A stretch of DNA of 64,000 nucleotides, from contig NZ_JAATJB010000004.1 in NCBI RefSeq assembly GCF_011927635.1, positions 292,134 through 356,133 on the forward strand, read 5' to 3'. The DNA is from Sphingomonas trueperi (GTDB lineage: Bacteria; Pseudomonadota; Alphaproteobacteria; Sphingomonadales; Sphingomonadaceae). Shown piece by piece: positions 27,235 to 36,355 of the stretch. Made by a program: the position numbers and the translations under genes. How positions within the stretch are numbered: the first letter of the stretch is position 1; each line of letters starts with the position of its first letter. The notes under the pieces were generated by a model that had not been told where the DNA came from, ran no database searches, and was given only the letters and a program-made list of their open reading frames with translations.

Positions 27235-27658
27235 TTGCGTCCATCCATCGTTTGACGACGTTCGGGTTGTCCTCGGTGCGGTATCGGGGCAGCGCGGTCG
27301 TGTCGAGCCACTGTTCGTGCAGGCTCTCCACCGCGTAGTTGTGGCGGGGCTGGAAGCGGTCCGGCGCATCGAAGCTGCCGATCGTCAGGTCCAGGTTCTC
27401 GCCGTCGAGAAATTCGAAGGTCAGCGGGGTGCCGCATTCGCGGCAAAAGCCCCGCTCGGCGATCGGCGACGAGCGATAGCGATCGGGCTCCCGCTCCCAG
27501 GTCACGTTCGCCTTGGCCACGCCCTTGAAGGCGATCGAGACCCCGCCGGTCGCGCGCTGACACATCCGGCAATGGCAGAGATAGGCGTCGTCATTCTCGA
27601 TCCGCACCCGGTAGCGGATGCGGCCGCACTGACACCCGCCGGTGGCGTCCTCCTCCAT
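27215..27658 (-). CDS. GFA family zinc protein
   Basis: A 147-residue protein of the glutathione-dependent formaldehyde-activating (GFA/centromere protein V) fold. Zinc ligands appear as GGCQCGRIRY, CHCRMCQRATG and GFCRECGTPLTF. The formaldehyde activity is doubtful for most members. ATG 27658 is preferred to upstream ATGs because the family begins shortly before the first Cys pair. It is the first gene of a pair with the alpha/beta hydrolase. Confidence 0.88.
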   Translation of the reverse strand: MEEDATGGCQCGRIRYRVRIENDDAYLCHCRMCQRATGGVSIAFKGVAKANVTWEREPDRYRSSPIAERGFCRECGTPLTFEFLDGENLDLTIGSFDAPDRFQPRHNYAVESLHEQWLDTTALPRYRTEDNPNVVKRWMDAIGRLPD

Positions 27659-27821
27659 CCTTCCCTCCTTCGCCAAGATCTCGATGCGCAACGGAGAGGT
27701 CTCCGTAATTGCCCTTAGGCACCCCTGAAAACCGCCGCCAACTTCCTGCACTATAATGAATACGGAGATTACCGCATTGAGCGTGGATTACGCGTCGCGG
27801 GGCCATTTTGACGGGATCGAC

Positions 27822-29672
27822 ATGCTCAAGCGCTTTCACAACCTATCGCTAGCTTCCAAGACGACGATGCTCGCCGTCGGCGGCATGCTCCTGCTCGCCA
27901 TCGCCACCTTCTTCGTCGCCGATCGCGCACTGATGCAGCAGGCCGCACAGACCGCCGCCGAGCGCCAGGAAGTGAACATGCGCGTCGCCTGGAGCGTGAT
28001 CAAGGGCTATGGCGCGGACTTCCGCGTTGACGGCGACGACCTCTATGTCGGCACCCACAAGCTCAACGATTGGGACGCGCCGGTCGACGAAGTGAAGCGC
28101 CTCGTCGGCGGGACCGCCACGATCTTCCGCGGCGACATGCGCGTCTCGACCAACGTCATGAAGGAAGACGGCAGCCGCGCGGTTGGCACGCCGCTCGCGC
28201 GCAACGCCGCCTATGAAACGGTGCTCGGCAAGGGCCAGCCCTATCGCGGCACCGCCGACATCCTCGGCAAACGCTTCTTCACTGCCTATGATCCGATCAA
28301 GGACGCGTCGGGCAAGACGATCGGTATCCTGTTCGTCGGCATTCCCGAGAACGACGTGATGGGCGCGATCGGCGGCGCGCGCTGGACGCTGGCGCTGTCG
28401 GCGGCGCTGATTTCGCTGCTCGTCGCCGGCGCCGCCTGGTATGCCGGTCGCCGGATGTTCTCACCGCTGGTGCAGATGACCGATGCAATGCGTGCGCTTG
28501 CCGCCGGCAAGGTCGACATCGCCATCCCCGCCCATGCCGCCACCGACGAGATCGGCGCGATGGCCGAAGCGCTCCAGCATTTCCGCACCTCCGAGCTTGC
28601 CCGCCAGCAAGCCGAAAGCCGCGACCGGGAGGCCGAGGCAGCCCGCGAACATGCGATGGACGCGCTCGGCCAGGCCCTCGCCAAGGTTGCCGGCGGTGAC
28701 CTGACCGCGGACATCGGCCACGACTTCCCGACGGATTATGCCAAGCTCGCCGATCATTTCCGCTCGGCGATCGGCAGCCTGCGCGAACTGATCGGCACGG
28801 TGCTCGAAGGCACCGCGTCGATCCGCACCGGCTCGAACGAAATCGCCAGCGCATCGGAGGATCTGGCGCGCCGCACCGAGGGCAACGCCGCCAGTCTCGA
28901 GCAGACTGCCGCGGCGATCGCCCAGATGAACCAGCGGATCGACGCGACCGCCACCGCAGCCGGCGTGACGGTGGAGCGCGCCGACCAGGCGATCGGCGTC
29001 GTCGGCTCGGGCCGCAGCACCGCCGACGAAGCGGTGCAGGCGATGACTCGCGTGTCGGACAGCGCCAAGGGCATCGACAGCGTCATCGAGGGCCTCGACA
29101 AGATCGCCTTCCAGACGCGCGTGCTGGCCATGAACGCCGCGGTCGAGGCCGGCCGGGCGGGTGAGGCAGGCCGCGGCTTCGCTGTCGTCGCCGACCTCGT
29201 TTCGGCGCTCGCGATGCGCGCCGAGGAAGAGGCCAAGCGCGCCCGCGATCAGCTCACCGTCACCCAATCCGAGGTCGTGATCGCCCGCGGCGCAGTCGAG
29301 CGCGTCGATAACGCCCTCGCGGCAATCGTCGACACGGTCGGCGAGGTTCACCAGCTGCTCGGCGGCATCGCCGCGGACAATCGCGCCCAGTCGAGCGCGA
29401 TCCGCGAGATCAGCAGCGCGATCGGCGACATGGACCGTGCGACCCAGCAGAATGCCGCGATGGTCGAGGAAACCTCCGCCGCGGCGCGCCAGCTCACCGC
29501 GCAGGTCGCGCGGCTCGATGCCCATGCCGCCACCTTCCAGACCGGTGGCCCGCAGGCGCCGCTGCGCCGGCCGGTGCTGCCGTCACAGACGGCCGCAGCC
29601 AAGGCCCCGGGCACCATCCGCGCCGTCCCGGTCCAGGCCATCGCGGACGGCGACGACTGGGCCAGCTTCTAA
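27822..29672 (+). CDS. Methyl-accepting chemotaxis protein with Cache sensor
   Basis: A 616-residue transmembrane chemoreceptor. TM1 is at about 12-34, then comes a periplasmic Cache domain (about 35-185), TM2 (about 190-212), HAMP, and a cytoplasmic methylation/signalling domain from about 300. The signalling hairpin is partly canonical (RVLAMNAAVEAGRAGEAGRG) but then reads VVADLVSALAMRA instead of the usual VVADEVRxLAxRS. The last residues are DDWASF, a tail with the W-x-x-F form of the CheR-tethering pentapeptide. ATG 27756 is an alternative start, adding 22 residues. No che genes are adjacent. Confidence 0.9.
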   Translation: MLKRFHNLSLASKTTMLAVGGMLLLAIATFFVADRALMQQAAQTAAERQEVNMRVAWSVIKGYGADFRVDGDDLYVGTHKLNDWDAPVDEVKRLVGGTATIFRGDMRVSTNVMKEDGSRAVGTPLARNAAYETVLGKGQPYRGTADILGKRFFTAYDPIKDASGKTIGILFVGIPENDVMGAIGGARWTLALSAALISLLVAGAAWYAGRRMFSPLVQMTDAMRALAAGKVDIAIPAHAATDEIGAMAEALQHFRTSELARQQAESRDREAEAAREHAMDALGQALAKVAGGDLTADIGHDFPTDYAKLADHFRSAIGSLRELIGTVLEGTASIRTGSNEIASASEDLARRTEGNAASLEQTAAAIAQMNQRIDATATAAGVTVERADQAIGVVGSGRSTADEAVQAMTRVSDSAKGIDSVIEGLDKIAFQTRVLAMNAAVEAGRAGEAGRGFAVVADLVSALAMRAEEEAKRARDQLTVTQSEVVIARGAVERVDNALAAIVDTVGEVHQLLGGIAADNRAQSSAIREISSAIGDMDRATQQNAAMVEETSAAARQLTAQVARLDAHAATFQTGGPQAPLRRPVLPSQTAAAKAPGTIRAVPVQAIADGDDWASF

Positions 29673-29695
29673 GCTCGATCTGCTGCCCAAAAGGA

Positions 29696-29725
29696 AAAGC
29701 GCGCCGGCGGAGCCTGGCGCGCTTT
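29696..29725 (+). terminator. Terminator after chemoreceptor gene
   Basis: A perfect 10-bp stem AAAGCGCGCC/GGCGCGCTTT with a 10-nt loop, followed by CACCTTTTA, lies 23 bp beyond the stop. It may also serve the convergent TPR gene. Confidence 0.75.
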
Positions 29726-29779
29726 CACCTTTTATAGCAGTACGAGAGCGGATCGGATCTCGACCCGCTCGCTGCCCGC

Positions 29780-30136
29780 TCAGCGCGATGCGATCGTCTG
29801 GCGCTGGCTGAGGTAGCGCAAACCGGTCTGAGCGATGGCATGGGACCCTGCGACGCGATCGGTCGTCACCGTCATCAGCACGTCGTCCTTCTGCAGCACG
29901 TCGCGGTACAGCGCGCGCGCTTCGTCGACCCTGCCGGTGGCATAATAGATGGCGGCGAGGTTCAGCTGCAGCTCGGGGCGCTGGTCGAAGCGCATCTGGT
30001 CCAGAAGCTTCTGCTCGGCGGTCGCATAGGAACCCGTCATGATTTCGCGGGCCGCGAGGTTCCTATCCTGTGCGAGCACCGGCGAGGCGAGGGCCAGGAG
30101 GGACACCGCGGCCGCTGCGACAAGTTTGATCGACAT
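29780..30136 (-). CDS. Exported TPR-like protein
   Basis: A 118-residue protein with a clear Sec signal peptide (MSIKLVAAAAVSLLALAS, cut after VLAQ). The remaining 95 residues are helical with one or two tetratricopeptide-like repeats (ELQLNLAAIYYATGRVDEAR). Probably periplasmic. Specific function unknown. It lies between the chemoreceptor and the TonB operon terminator and is transcribed alone. Confidence 0.75.
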   Translation of the reverse strand: MSIKLVAAAAVSLLALASPVLAQDRNLAAREIMTGSYATAEQKLLDQMRFDQRPELQLNLAAIYYATGRVDEARALYRDVLQKDDVLMTVTTDRVAGSHAIAQTGLRYLSQRQTIASR

Positions 30137-30350
30137 AACGCTCTCCTTTCAGTCGTGACACCAAGGTTGCATTTTTATGACACTTGGATGACTGATACGT
30201 GACACGTTCGCGACACGGTCGCAACCCCGCATTTGCGCTGAGGCGCGAGCGGCCATCGTTTGCCGGCATCGCGCCAGCAGGCGCGCCGCAATCCGGGAGA
30301 TCGCTCCGCAGGCCAGCCCCTTCCCCGCCGCCACCGCTTGCCTGAGACAC

Positions 30351-30376
30351 AAAAAAGGCGGCCCCGAAGGGCCGCC
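30351..30376 (-). terminator. Strong terminator of the tonB-exbBDD operon
   Basis: Read on the minus strand this is a perfect 8-bp stem GGCGGCCC/GGGCCGCC closed by a UUCG tetraloop and followed by six T, a textbook Rho-independent terminator. It lies 30 bp after the second exbD stop. Confidence 0.9.
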
Positions 30377-30405
30377 TTCCCAAAATACTCTGACCGCGCC
30401 GCGGA

Positions 30406-30831
30406 TCAGAAATCGTTGCGGTACTGCTCGTTGCCGACGAAGCCGAGCTTCGTGACGTTCGCCCGCTTGATGATAGCCAGCACGCGATCGACCACGTCGT
30501 AGCGCGCGGCCGGATCCGGCTGGAAGTGCAGCTCGGGTTCCGGCGAACGCTGCAGCGATGCGTCCAAATACTGGCGCAGCATCACGTCGTTGATCGGCAT
30601 GCTGTTCCAGAACACCTGGCCCTGCGCGTCGATATAGACCTTGTTCTTGTCCGGCTCGACGGGCTGCGACGCATTGTTGCTCGGCTGCGGCAGATCGACC
30701 TTCACCGCATGCGTCTGGACCGGAATGGTGATGATGAACATGATGAGGAGTACGAGCATGACGTCGATCAACGGCGTCGTGTTCATGTCCATCATCGGCT
30801 CGCCGTCATCACGGCCTGCGCTCATTGCCAT
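30406..30831 (-). CDS. exbD: ExbD/TolR biopolymer transporter (second copy)
   Basis: A 141-residue inner-membrane protein of the TonB energising complex. The N-terminal segment DMNTTPLIDVMLVLLIMFII carries the conserved membrane Asp that takes part in proton translocation. The rest is the periplasmic ExbD domain. It is the distal gene of tonB-exbB-exbD-exbD and is followed by a strong terminator. It differs clearly from the first ExbD, so this is not a recent duplication. Confidence 0.93.
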   Translation of the reverse strand: MAMSAGRDDGEPMMDMNTTPLIDVMLVLLIMFIITIPVQTHAVKVDLPQPSNNASQPVEPDKNKVYIDAQGQVFWNSMPINDVMLRQYLDASLQRSPEPELHFQPDPAARYDVVDRVLAIIKRANVTKLGFVGNEQYRNDF

Positions 30832-30857
30832 TGTCGTAACTCCTTAAGCGAGGCCGT

Positions 30858-31337
30858 TCAGAGTCGGGCGTTGCCCGAACCGGGCTCCGGTTCCGAGATG
30901 AAGCCGACCTTCACGAAACCCGCCATCTGCATCGTGTAGATGGTGCCGCCGATGCAGCGATAGGGCGTGTTGATGTCACCGCGGATATGAACTTCGGGAA
31001 GTTCGAGACCTGCGGCGTTCGGGCCACCCTGACGGTCGATTTCGGCCTTCAGCTTGGCAACCGCCTTGTCGAGCAGCTCGGTGTGGTTGACCCGGGTCAG
31101 ACCCCAGTAGATCTCACAACCGTCCGGACCGCCCTTGACCGAGAGCGAGACATTTTCCGGCTTCGTGGTCGTCGGTTCGAACTGCACCTTCGGCAACGCG
31201 AGGTCGATCGTCTGGACCACAACGGGAACGGCGATGAGGAAGATGATCAGAAGAACCAGCATCACGTCCACGAGGGGCGTGGTGTTGATGTCCGACATCG
31301 GTACGTCGTCGCCGCCGCTGCCTGTGCTAATCGCCAT
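30858..31337 (-). CDS. exbD: ExbD/TolR biopolymer transporter (first copy)
   Basis: A 159-residue ExbD with the same N-terminal layout (SDINTTPLVDVMLVLLIIFL, conserved Asp in the membrane helix). Its periplasmic domain is longer than that of the second copy and contains two cysteines (DGCEIYW, PYRCIGG) that could form a disulfide. Two ExbD paralogues in one operon are known in Xanthomonas and are common in sphingomonads. Confidence 0.93.
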   Translation of the reverse strand: MAISTGSGGDDVPMSDINTTPLVDVMLVLLIIFLIAVPVVVQTIDLALPKVQFEPTTTKPENVSLSVKGGPDGCEIYWGLTRVNHTELLDKAVAKLKAEIDRQGGPNAAGLELPEVHIRGDINTPYRCIGGTIYTMQMAGFVKVGFISEPEPGSGNARL

Positions 31338-31420
31338 TGGGCGTTATCCTATCCTCTTGTGCGCCGGATCGCGATCCGGCGGCAGGGCCACGCGACCTGC
31401 GCAGCCCTGCGACCTTGGTC

Positions 31421-32224
31421 TTACGGGCGGGTCGGGGCGCCGCCGGTCTGGCCAGCGGTCGTGGTCGCCGGCTTCGCAGCAGCGGCAACGGCCGGCTTCT
31501 TCGCGGCAGCGGCAGTCGCCGGCTTCACGCGGCCGTCCGAAGCCAGGTAGCCGAGCACGTCGTTCGAGAACGCGTTGAGGTTCTCGGCGATCGCCTTGTT
31601 GCGGCGCTGCAGGAAGTTGAAGGCGAGCACGGCCGGCACGGCGACGACGAGGCCGAGTGCGGTCATGATGAGCGCTTCACCGACCGGGCCGGCGACGGCG
31701 TCGATCGAAGCCTGACCGGCCGAGCCGATCTTGATGAGCGCGCGGTAGATGCCGATAACGGTACCGAACAGACCGATGAACGGCGAGGTCGCACCGACGG
31801 TCGCGAGGAAGGCGAGCCCGCCGCCCAGCGCCGAGTTGATCGAACCTTCCGAACGGGCCAGCGAGCCGTGCAGCCAGTCATGCGCTTCGACCGGGTCGGT
31901 CAGCAGCTTGTACTGCTCCTGGGCTTCCAGGCCATCGTCGACGATCTGGCGATAGGCCGAGTTCTTCTCGAGCTTGGCAGCGCCTTCACGCAGGCTCGAC
32001 GAGCTCCAGAAGGTCGCGCGGACGCGCTTCGCCTGGTTGATGATCTTCTGCTGCTCGAACAGCTTGGTGAAGAGGATGTAGAGCGACACGAAGAGCATGA
32101 GCACCAGGATGGTGAACACCGACTGCGAGATCAGGCCGCCTTCCTTCAGCGCCTGCTGGAGGCCATAGGGGCTTTCGCCGCCCTTAGCTGCGGCGGCACC
32201 GGCAGCGAGAATGGTCGTGAGCAT
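31421..32224 (-). CDS. exbB: ExbB/TolQ/MotA proton channel protein
   Basis: A 267-residue inner-membrane proton channel that powers TonB with ExbD. Three transmembrane regions are visible (about 28-52, 145-170 and 185-210), and the conserved block FIGLFGTVIGIYRALIKIG is present. The C-terminal tail is low-complexity Ala/Lys/Thr/Pro (about 240-267). It follows tonB by 75 bp. Confidence 0.94.
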   Translation of the reverse strand: MLTTILAAGAAAAKGGESPYGLQQALKEGGLISQSVFTILVLMLFVSLYILFTKLFEQQKIINQAKRVRATFWSSSSLREGAAKLEKNSAYRQIVDDGLEAQEQYKLLTDPVEAHDWLHGSLARSEGSINSALGGGLAFLATVGATSPFIGLFGTVIGIYRALIKIGSAGQASIDAVAGPVGEALIMTALGLVVAVPAVLAFNFLQRRNKAIAENLNAFSNDVLGYLASDGRVKPATAAAAKKPAVAAAAKPATTTAGQTGGAPTRP

Positions 32225-32299
32225 TTTGGGTCTTTCCTCTAAAAGATAGCTTCTTGCGCAAGCCGGTCCACCTTGCCCGGCGGACCGGAAACCGGAGAG

Positions 32300-32974
32300 T
32301 TACTTCTGGATCTGCCACCTGAACCGGTTCACGTACGGAGCCGGAATCTTGTTGCCGTTCGCATCCTCGGCCGGCTCGAAGCGTGCACGACGCTTGAGCA
32401 GGTTGCACGCCTGGCTATCCAGACGGCTCGAGCCACTGGACGACGTGACCGTGCACGAAACCACCCTGCCCGTCGCATCGACGTCGAGGCGGAAGCCCGT
32501 GACACCTTCTTCACCCGCACGCTGCGACTCCGACGGATAATCGTCGTTCGTCACCCACGAACCCGGCGAGCTGCGCGGCTTCAGTGCCTTCGCGACCCGC
32601 GGCGGGGCCGGCGGGGCCGGGGGAGCCGGCGGCGCGGGAGGCGCAGGCGGCGTGATCGGCGGTGGCGGCGGGATGATGTTGGTGGTGGCGACCGGCGGCG
32701 CAGGCGACACCGACTGCACGATGGCCGGCGGCACCACGACCTGGGTCGGGGGCGGCGGCACCGGCGTGTCCGGCGGCGGCGGCGGCGGCGGAATCTCCTC
32801 CGGCGGGGGCGGCGGCTCTTCGACCTCGAAGGTCTTCAGCTCTTCCGCCTTCTTCTTGATATATTGGTATGCCAGACCTGTGACGAAGGCATAACCCATG
32901 CCAGCCACGATGATAGCGACGATTACGATCGCTACCACACGACTGCCACTTACATTCCGGTCAGCGTAAGCCAT
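32300..32974 (-). CDS. tonB: TonB energy transducer
   Basis: A 224-residue TonB. One N-terminal transmembrane helix (about 12-34) is followed by an acidic then long proline-rich periplasmic spacer (about 50-130) that includes five consecutive PPA triplets. The C-terminal TonB domain (about 140-224) has YPSESQRAGEEGVTGFRLDV and a final FRWQIQK. It drives outer-membrane receptors for siderophores or sugars. First gene of the operon; its promoter should be in 32975-33201. Confidence 0.93.
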   Translation of the reverse strand: MAYADRNVSGSRVVAIVIVAIIVAGMGYAFVTGLAYQYIKKKAEELKTFEVEEPPPPPEEIPPPPPPPDTPVPPPPTQVVVPPAIVQSVSPAPPVATTNIIPPPPPITPPAPPAPPAPPAPPAPPRVAKALKPRSSPGSWVTNDDYPSESQRAGEEGVTGFRLDVDATGRVVSCTVTSSSGSSRLDSQACNLLKRRARFEPAEDANGNKIPAPYVNRFRWQIQK

Positions 32975-33201
32975 TCGGCAACGTCACTCCCTCTAATCCT
33001 GCTTGCGACCCTGGCCGGCTGGCAGCCGCGCACAAGTCCGCTCGCCTCGGGTCACACTGCGCCCCTGATGGCGAGAGCACCGAGTCTGTATCGTGGGCAT
33101 TCCGACGACGCAAACTCTTTGTCGGACGAATTGGTCGTACAATGCGCCCATGGCAGAATTATTTCTGTATAAGATCGGCACAATCCGGTACCGGCAGCGG
33201 C

Positions 33202-34038
33202 ATGAAAACTGCCCTACCCCTGCTGTTTTGTTGCGCTGCGGCATTTCCTGCGTCTGCGCAACCCGCCCCGCAAACCGCGCAAATCCGCCAAGAAGCGCAA
33301 AGTGGCTTACCCAGTTATGCCACCGTCGCGACGGCCGTAGTAAACGCGCCGCTGGTGATCGACGCGCGGATCAGCGACATGATCCGTATCAAGGAAAATG
33401 CGGCACCCGGTCTCGCATCGGGACGGGCGCGCCTCTACGTCACCGCCGATGTGCTGGCACTGATTCGCGGTAGCAGCGCACTTCCGACCCAGATTTCGTA
33501 CCTGGCGGACGTACCCCTCGATTCTCGCGGCAAGCTACCCAAATTGAAAAAGCAGCGCGTGCTCCTGTTCGCCCGCCCGGTCGGCAACAAGCCCGGCGAG
33601 ATCCAGCTGACCGGAGTCGACAGTCAATATCTGTGGAGTCCCGAGCTTGACGCGCGCACCCGCGGCATCACCCGCGAAGTGCTGGCCAGCGACGCCCCGC
33701 CGGCGGTGACCGGCATCGGCAATGCCTTCCATGTGCCGGGCGCGCTCCCCGGCGAAGGCGAGACCCAGATCTTCGTGAAGACCGCCACCGGCGCGCCGAT
33801 CTCGCTGCAGGTCCTGCGGCGCCCGGGCGAGAAGCCGCACTGGGGCGTGTCGCTGGGCGACATCGTCGACCCCAATGCGGGCGCCCCCAAGCCCGAGACG
33901 CTCGCCTGGTACCGGCTGGCCTGCGGACTTCCCAGGACGCTGCCCGACAGCGCGATCACCGCGGAGACGCCCGAAAACGCGCAGGCTGCGCGCGAGGACT
34001 ATCAGGTCGTGCTGCGCGACCTCGGCCCCTGCACCTGA
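33202..34038 (+). CDS. Exported protein of unknown function
   Basis: A 278-residue protein with a signal peptide (MKTALPLLFCCAAAFPASAQ), which decides the start at 33202. The mature part is rich in beta-strand and has no motif I recognise. Similar exported proteins without assigned function appear next to tonB operons in sphingomonads, but the link is only positional. It is divergent from tonB. Confidence 0.65.
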   Translation: MKTALPLLFCCAAAFPASAQPAPQTAQIRQEAQSGLPSYATVATAVVNAPLVIDARISDMIRIKENAAPGLASGRARLYVTADVLALIRGSSALPTQISYLADVPLDSRGKLPKLKKQRVLLFARPVGNKPGEIQLTGVDSQYLWSPELDARTRGITREVLASDAPPAVTGIGNAFHVPGALPGEGETQIFVKTATGAPISLQVLRRPGEKPHWGVSLGDIVDPNAGAPKPETLAWYRLACGLPRTLPDSAITAETPENAQAAREDYQVVLRDLGPCT

Positions 34039-34059
34039 GCCCTGCCCCGCCGCCGGTGC

Positions 34060-34503
34060 TCAGCGCCGGTGGCGGACCAGCGTGATGCCGATCGATTCGT
34101 CGGCCTCGGCAATCGCGAGCTTCACGATCCGCACCTCGACCCGGCGGACCCGCGAATCGGAGACGAACAGCGTCTCGCAGATATGGTCGGCCACCGCCTC
34201 GATCAGCGTGAAGTGCACGTCCTTGGGCAGCGCGTCGGTCGCAGCGTGCTTGAGGTCGATATAGCTTTTCGAGGCGCTGAGCGGCGTGTCCGGCAGAAAA
34301 CGCTCGGGCAAATCGAGATCGGCGATGACGGAGATGCGCAGCGGCTGCGGCAGGTGCGTCTCCTCGGAATATACTCCGGTGAGCACCTCCACCTCGAGGT
34401 CCATGACCTGAAGCTGCAATGAATCGGGCAATCGAGCGGCCTTTCCTGGGGCGAAACAGGCGCGCGCCATAGCAGATCGCGCCGCATCCGAAAGCCCGGG
34501 CAC
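34060..34503 (-). CDS. folB: Dihydroneopterin aldolase-like protein FolB
   Basis: A 147-residue protein of the FolB/FolX tunnelling fold (folate synthesis, 7,8-dihydroneopterin aldolase or epimerase). Typical segments are VEVLTGVYSEETHLPQPLRI, YIDLKHA and FTLIEAVADHICE, with the conserved Glu of the pterin-binding site. The start is uncertain: the fold begins about residue 30, so an alternative initiator near 34404 (MDLEVEV) is possible. Confidence 0.78.
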   Translation of the reverse strand: MPGLSDAARSAMARACFAPGKAARLPDSLQLQVMDLEVEVLTGVYSEETHLPQPLRISVIADLDLPERFLPDTPLSASKSYIDLKHAATDALPKDVHFTLIEAVADHICETLFVSDSRVRRVEVRIVKLAIAEADESIGITLVRHRR

Positions 34504-34615
34504 TTCCCGTGCAGATTCTGCATGTCCATCGGCAAAATCCGCGCTTGCGCTCCGCCGAGGGAACGCTAAGGCGCGCGCCTTTCGGCATCGGGTCCGAGGC
34601 GGGGAAGGATAGGCG

Positions 34616-35137
34616 GTGGTTCAGATAGTTGCGCTCGATGCGGTCGATCCGCACGCCGTCGAGGCGTTGCTCGACCGTGCGTTCGGCACCGAGCGGCATC
34701 TGCGTACCGCCTATCGCGTACGGCAGAGCACCCAGCCGATTCGCCCGTTCAGTTTTGCCGCATTGAACGAAGATGGCAAGCTCGCCGGCACGATCCAGAG
34801 CTGGCCGGTGGCGCTGGCGAGCGATTCGGGGCCGATGGTGCCGCTCGTCATGGTTGGCCCCGTCGCGGTGGAGCCCGATCTGCAGCAGGGCGGAATCGGC
34901 CGCCGGCTGATGCAGGAAATGCTGGACGCGGCGGACGTGAGCGCGCTGCCCGGCGCCGAGGCGCTGATGCTGATCGGCGATCCCGAATATTATGGCCGCT
35001 TCTTCGGATTCGATGCGAACCGTACCGCCCGCTGGCGCCTGCCCGGGCCGTTCGAGCCGCGCCGGCTGCTCGCACGCGGCGCGGCGGTGCCCAGTTGCTC
35101 GGGCATGCTCGTGCCGCGCCTGCGCAAGGTCGCCTGA
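34616..35137 (+). CDS. GNAT family N-acetyltransferase
   Basis: A 173-residue acetyltransferase. The acetyl-CoA-binding signature is VGPVAVEPDLQQGGIGRRLM (Q/RxxGxG/A form), followed by ALMLIGDPEYYGRFFGF, which marks the YhbS-like subgroup. It begins with GTG at 34616, preceded by GGGAAGGAT. The acceptor substrate is unknown. Confidence 0.88.
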   Translation: MVQIVALDAVDPHAVEALLDRAFGTERHLRTAYRVRQSTQPIRPFSFAALNEDGKLAGTIQSWPVALASDSGPMVPLVMVGPVAVEPDLQQGGIGRRLMQEMLDAADVSALPGAEALMLIGDPEYYGRFFGFDANRTARWRLPGPFEPRRLLARGAAVPSCSGMLVPRLRKVA

Positions 35138-35195
35138 GCGCGCACCTGCGCGCGCAAGGGTTCGACAAAGCCGCGCGGCGCGCTAAGGGAAGCCC

Positions 35196-35762
35196 ATGCC
35201 CAACACGCCGCCCCCCGATTTCGCCAGCCTGTCGCTCGCCGAGATCGCCCGCCTGGCGGAAGAGCATCGCCTCCCGCCCGTCGAAAGCTGGAACCCGGCG
35301 CATTGCGGCGACAGCGAGATGCGCATCGCCCGCGACGGCACCTGGTACCACCAAGGCAGCCCGATCGGCCGACCGGCGATGGTGCGGCTCTTCTCCACGA
35401 TCCTGCGGCGTGAGCCCACCGGCGGCTTCGTGCTGGTCACCCCTGTCGAGAAGCTCGACATCGCGGTGGAGGATGCGCCCTTCGTCGCCGTCGAACTGAA
35501 GGTCGAGGGCGAAGGCGCGACCATGCGGCTGGCCTTTCGGCTGAACACCGGCGATGTCGTCGTCGCCGGCCCGGACCATCCGCTGCGGATCGAAGCGCGC
35601 GAAGATGGCCCCCACCCCTATCTTGTCGTGCGCCGCGGGCTCGATGCCTTGGTCGCCCGCAGCGTCTATTACGAGCTCGCCCAGCTCGCATTGGCGCAGG
35701 ACGGCGCCGCGCCGGGCGTCTGGAGCCAGGGCGTGTTCTTCCCGCTCGAGCCCGAAGCATGA
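35196..35762 (+). CDS. DUF1285 domain protein
   Basis: A 188-residue protein of the DUF1285 family. A conserved N-terminal region (VESWNPAHCGDSEMRI, GTWYHQGSPIGRPAMVRLF) is followed by a C-terminal half with VDALEP-like strands. The structure of a homologue is known but not its function. Its stop overlaps the ATG of the Nudix gene (ATGA), making it the first gene of DUF1285-Nudix-cca, an order frequent in Alphaproteobacteria. Confidence 0.88.
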   Translation: MPNTPPPDFASLSLAEIARLAEEHRLPPVESWNPAHCGDSEMRIARDGTWYHQGSPIGRPAMVRLFSTILRREPTGGFVLVTPVEKLDIAVEDAPFVAVELKVEGEGATMRLAFRLNTGDVVVAGPDHPLRIEAREDGPHPYLVVRRGLDALVARSVYYELAQLALAQDGAAPGVWSQGVFFPLEPEA

Positions 35763-36355
35763 GGCTTGCCGACCAGCTCCGGCGCGCGCTGGACAGCCGG
35801 CCGGCCCAGGCGACGACGCTGCTCCCCGGCGACCACGCCTTTTTCGATCCCGCCCAGGTGACGAGTGCCGCCGCGGTGCTGCTCGCGGTGACTGATCGCG
35901 ACGTGCCGGGCGTGCTGCTCACCCGCCGCAACGCCAATCTGCGCCGCCACGCCGGCCAGATCGCCTTTCCGGGCGGCCGCATCGATCCCGAGGACAAGGA
36001 TCCCGTCGACGCCGCGCTGCGCGAGGCCGAGGAGGAGATCGCCCTGCCCCGCAGGCTCGTGGAGGTGGTCGGCACGGTCGAGCAGTACCGCACCGTCACC
36101 GGCTATCAGGTGACGCCGGTGATCGGGGTGGTACCGCCGGACCTGACCCTGGTGCCCTCCGAGGCCGAGGTCGCCGAGGTGTTCGAAGTGCCGCTCGCCT
36201 TCCTCCTCGACGATATCAACCATCAAAAGAAAAGCGCTCCCTACCAAGGGCATGAGCGCCATTATTACGAGATCATGTGGAACGATTATCGAATCTGGGG
36301 TGCCACGGCGGCGATGCTGGTCAACCTCTCGCGGCGGATGGCATGGCCGCGCTGA
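35759..36355 (+). CDS. CoA pyrophosphatase (Nudix hydrolase)
   Basis: A 198-residue Nudix hydrolase of the NudL/CoA-pyrophosphatase type, cleaving CoA to phosphopantetheine and 3',5'-ADP. The preceding UPF0035 segment is RRHAGQIAFPGGRID, and the Nudix box follows (GGRIDPEDKDPVDAALREAE with the EE pair after it). It overlaps DUF1285 by four bases and cca by thirteen. Confidence 0.92.
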   Translation: MRLADQLRRALDSRPAQATTLLPGDHAFFDPAQVTSAAAVLLAVTDRDVPGVLLTRRNANLRRHAGQIAFPGGRIDPEDKDPVDAALREAEEEIALPRRLVEVVGTVEQYRTVTGYQVTPVIGVVPPDLTLVPSEAEVAEVFEVPLAFLLDDINHQKKSAPYQGHERHYYEIMWNDYRIWGATAAMLVNLSRRMAWPR

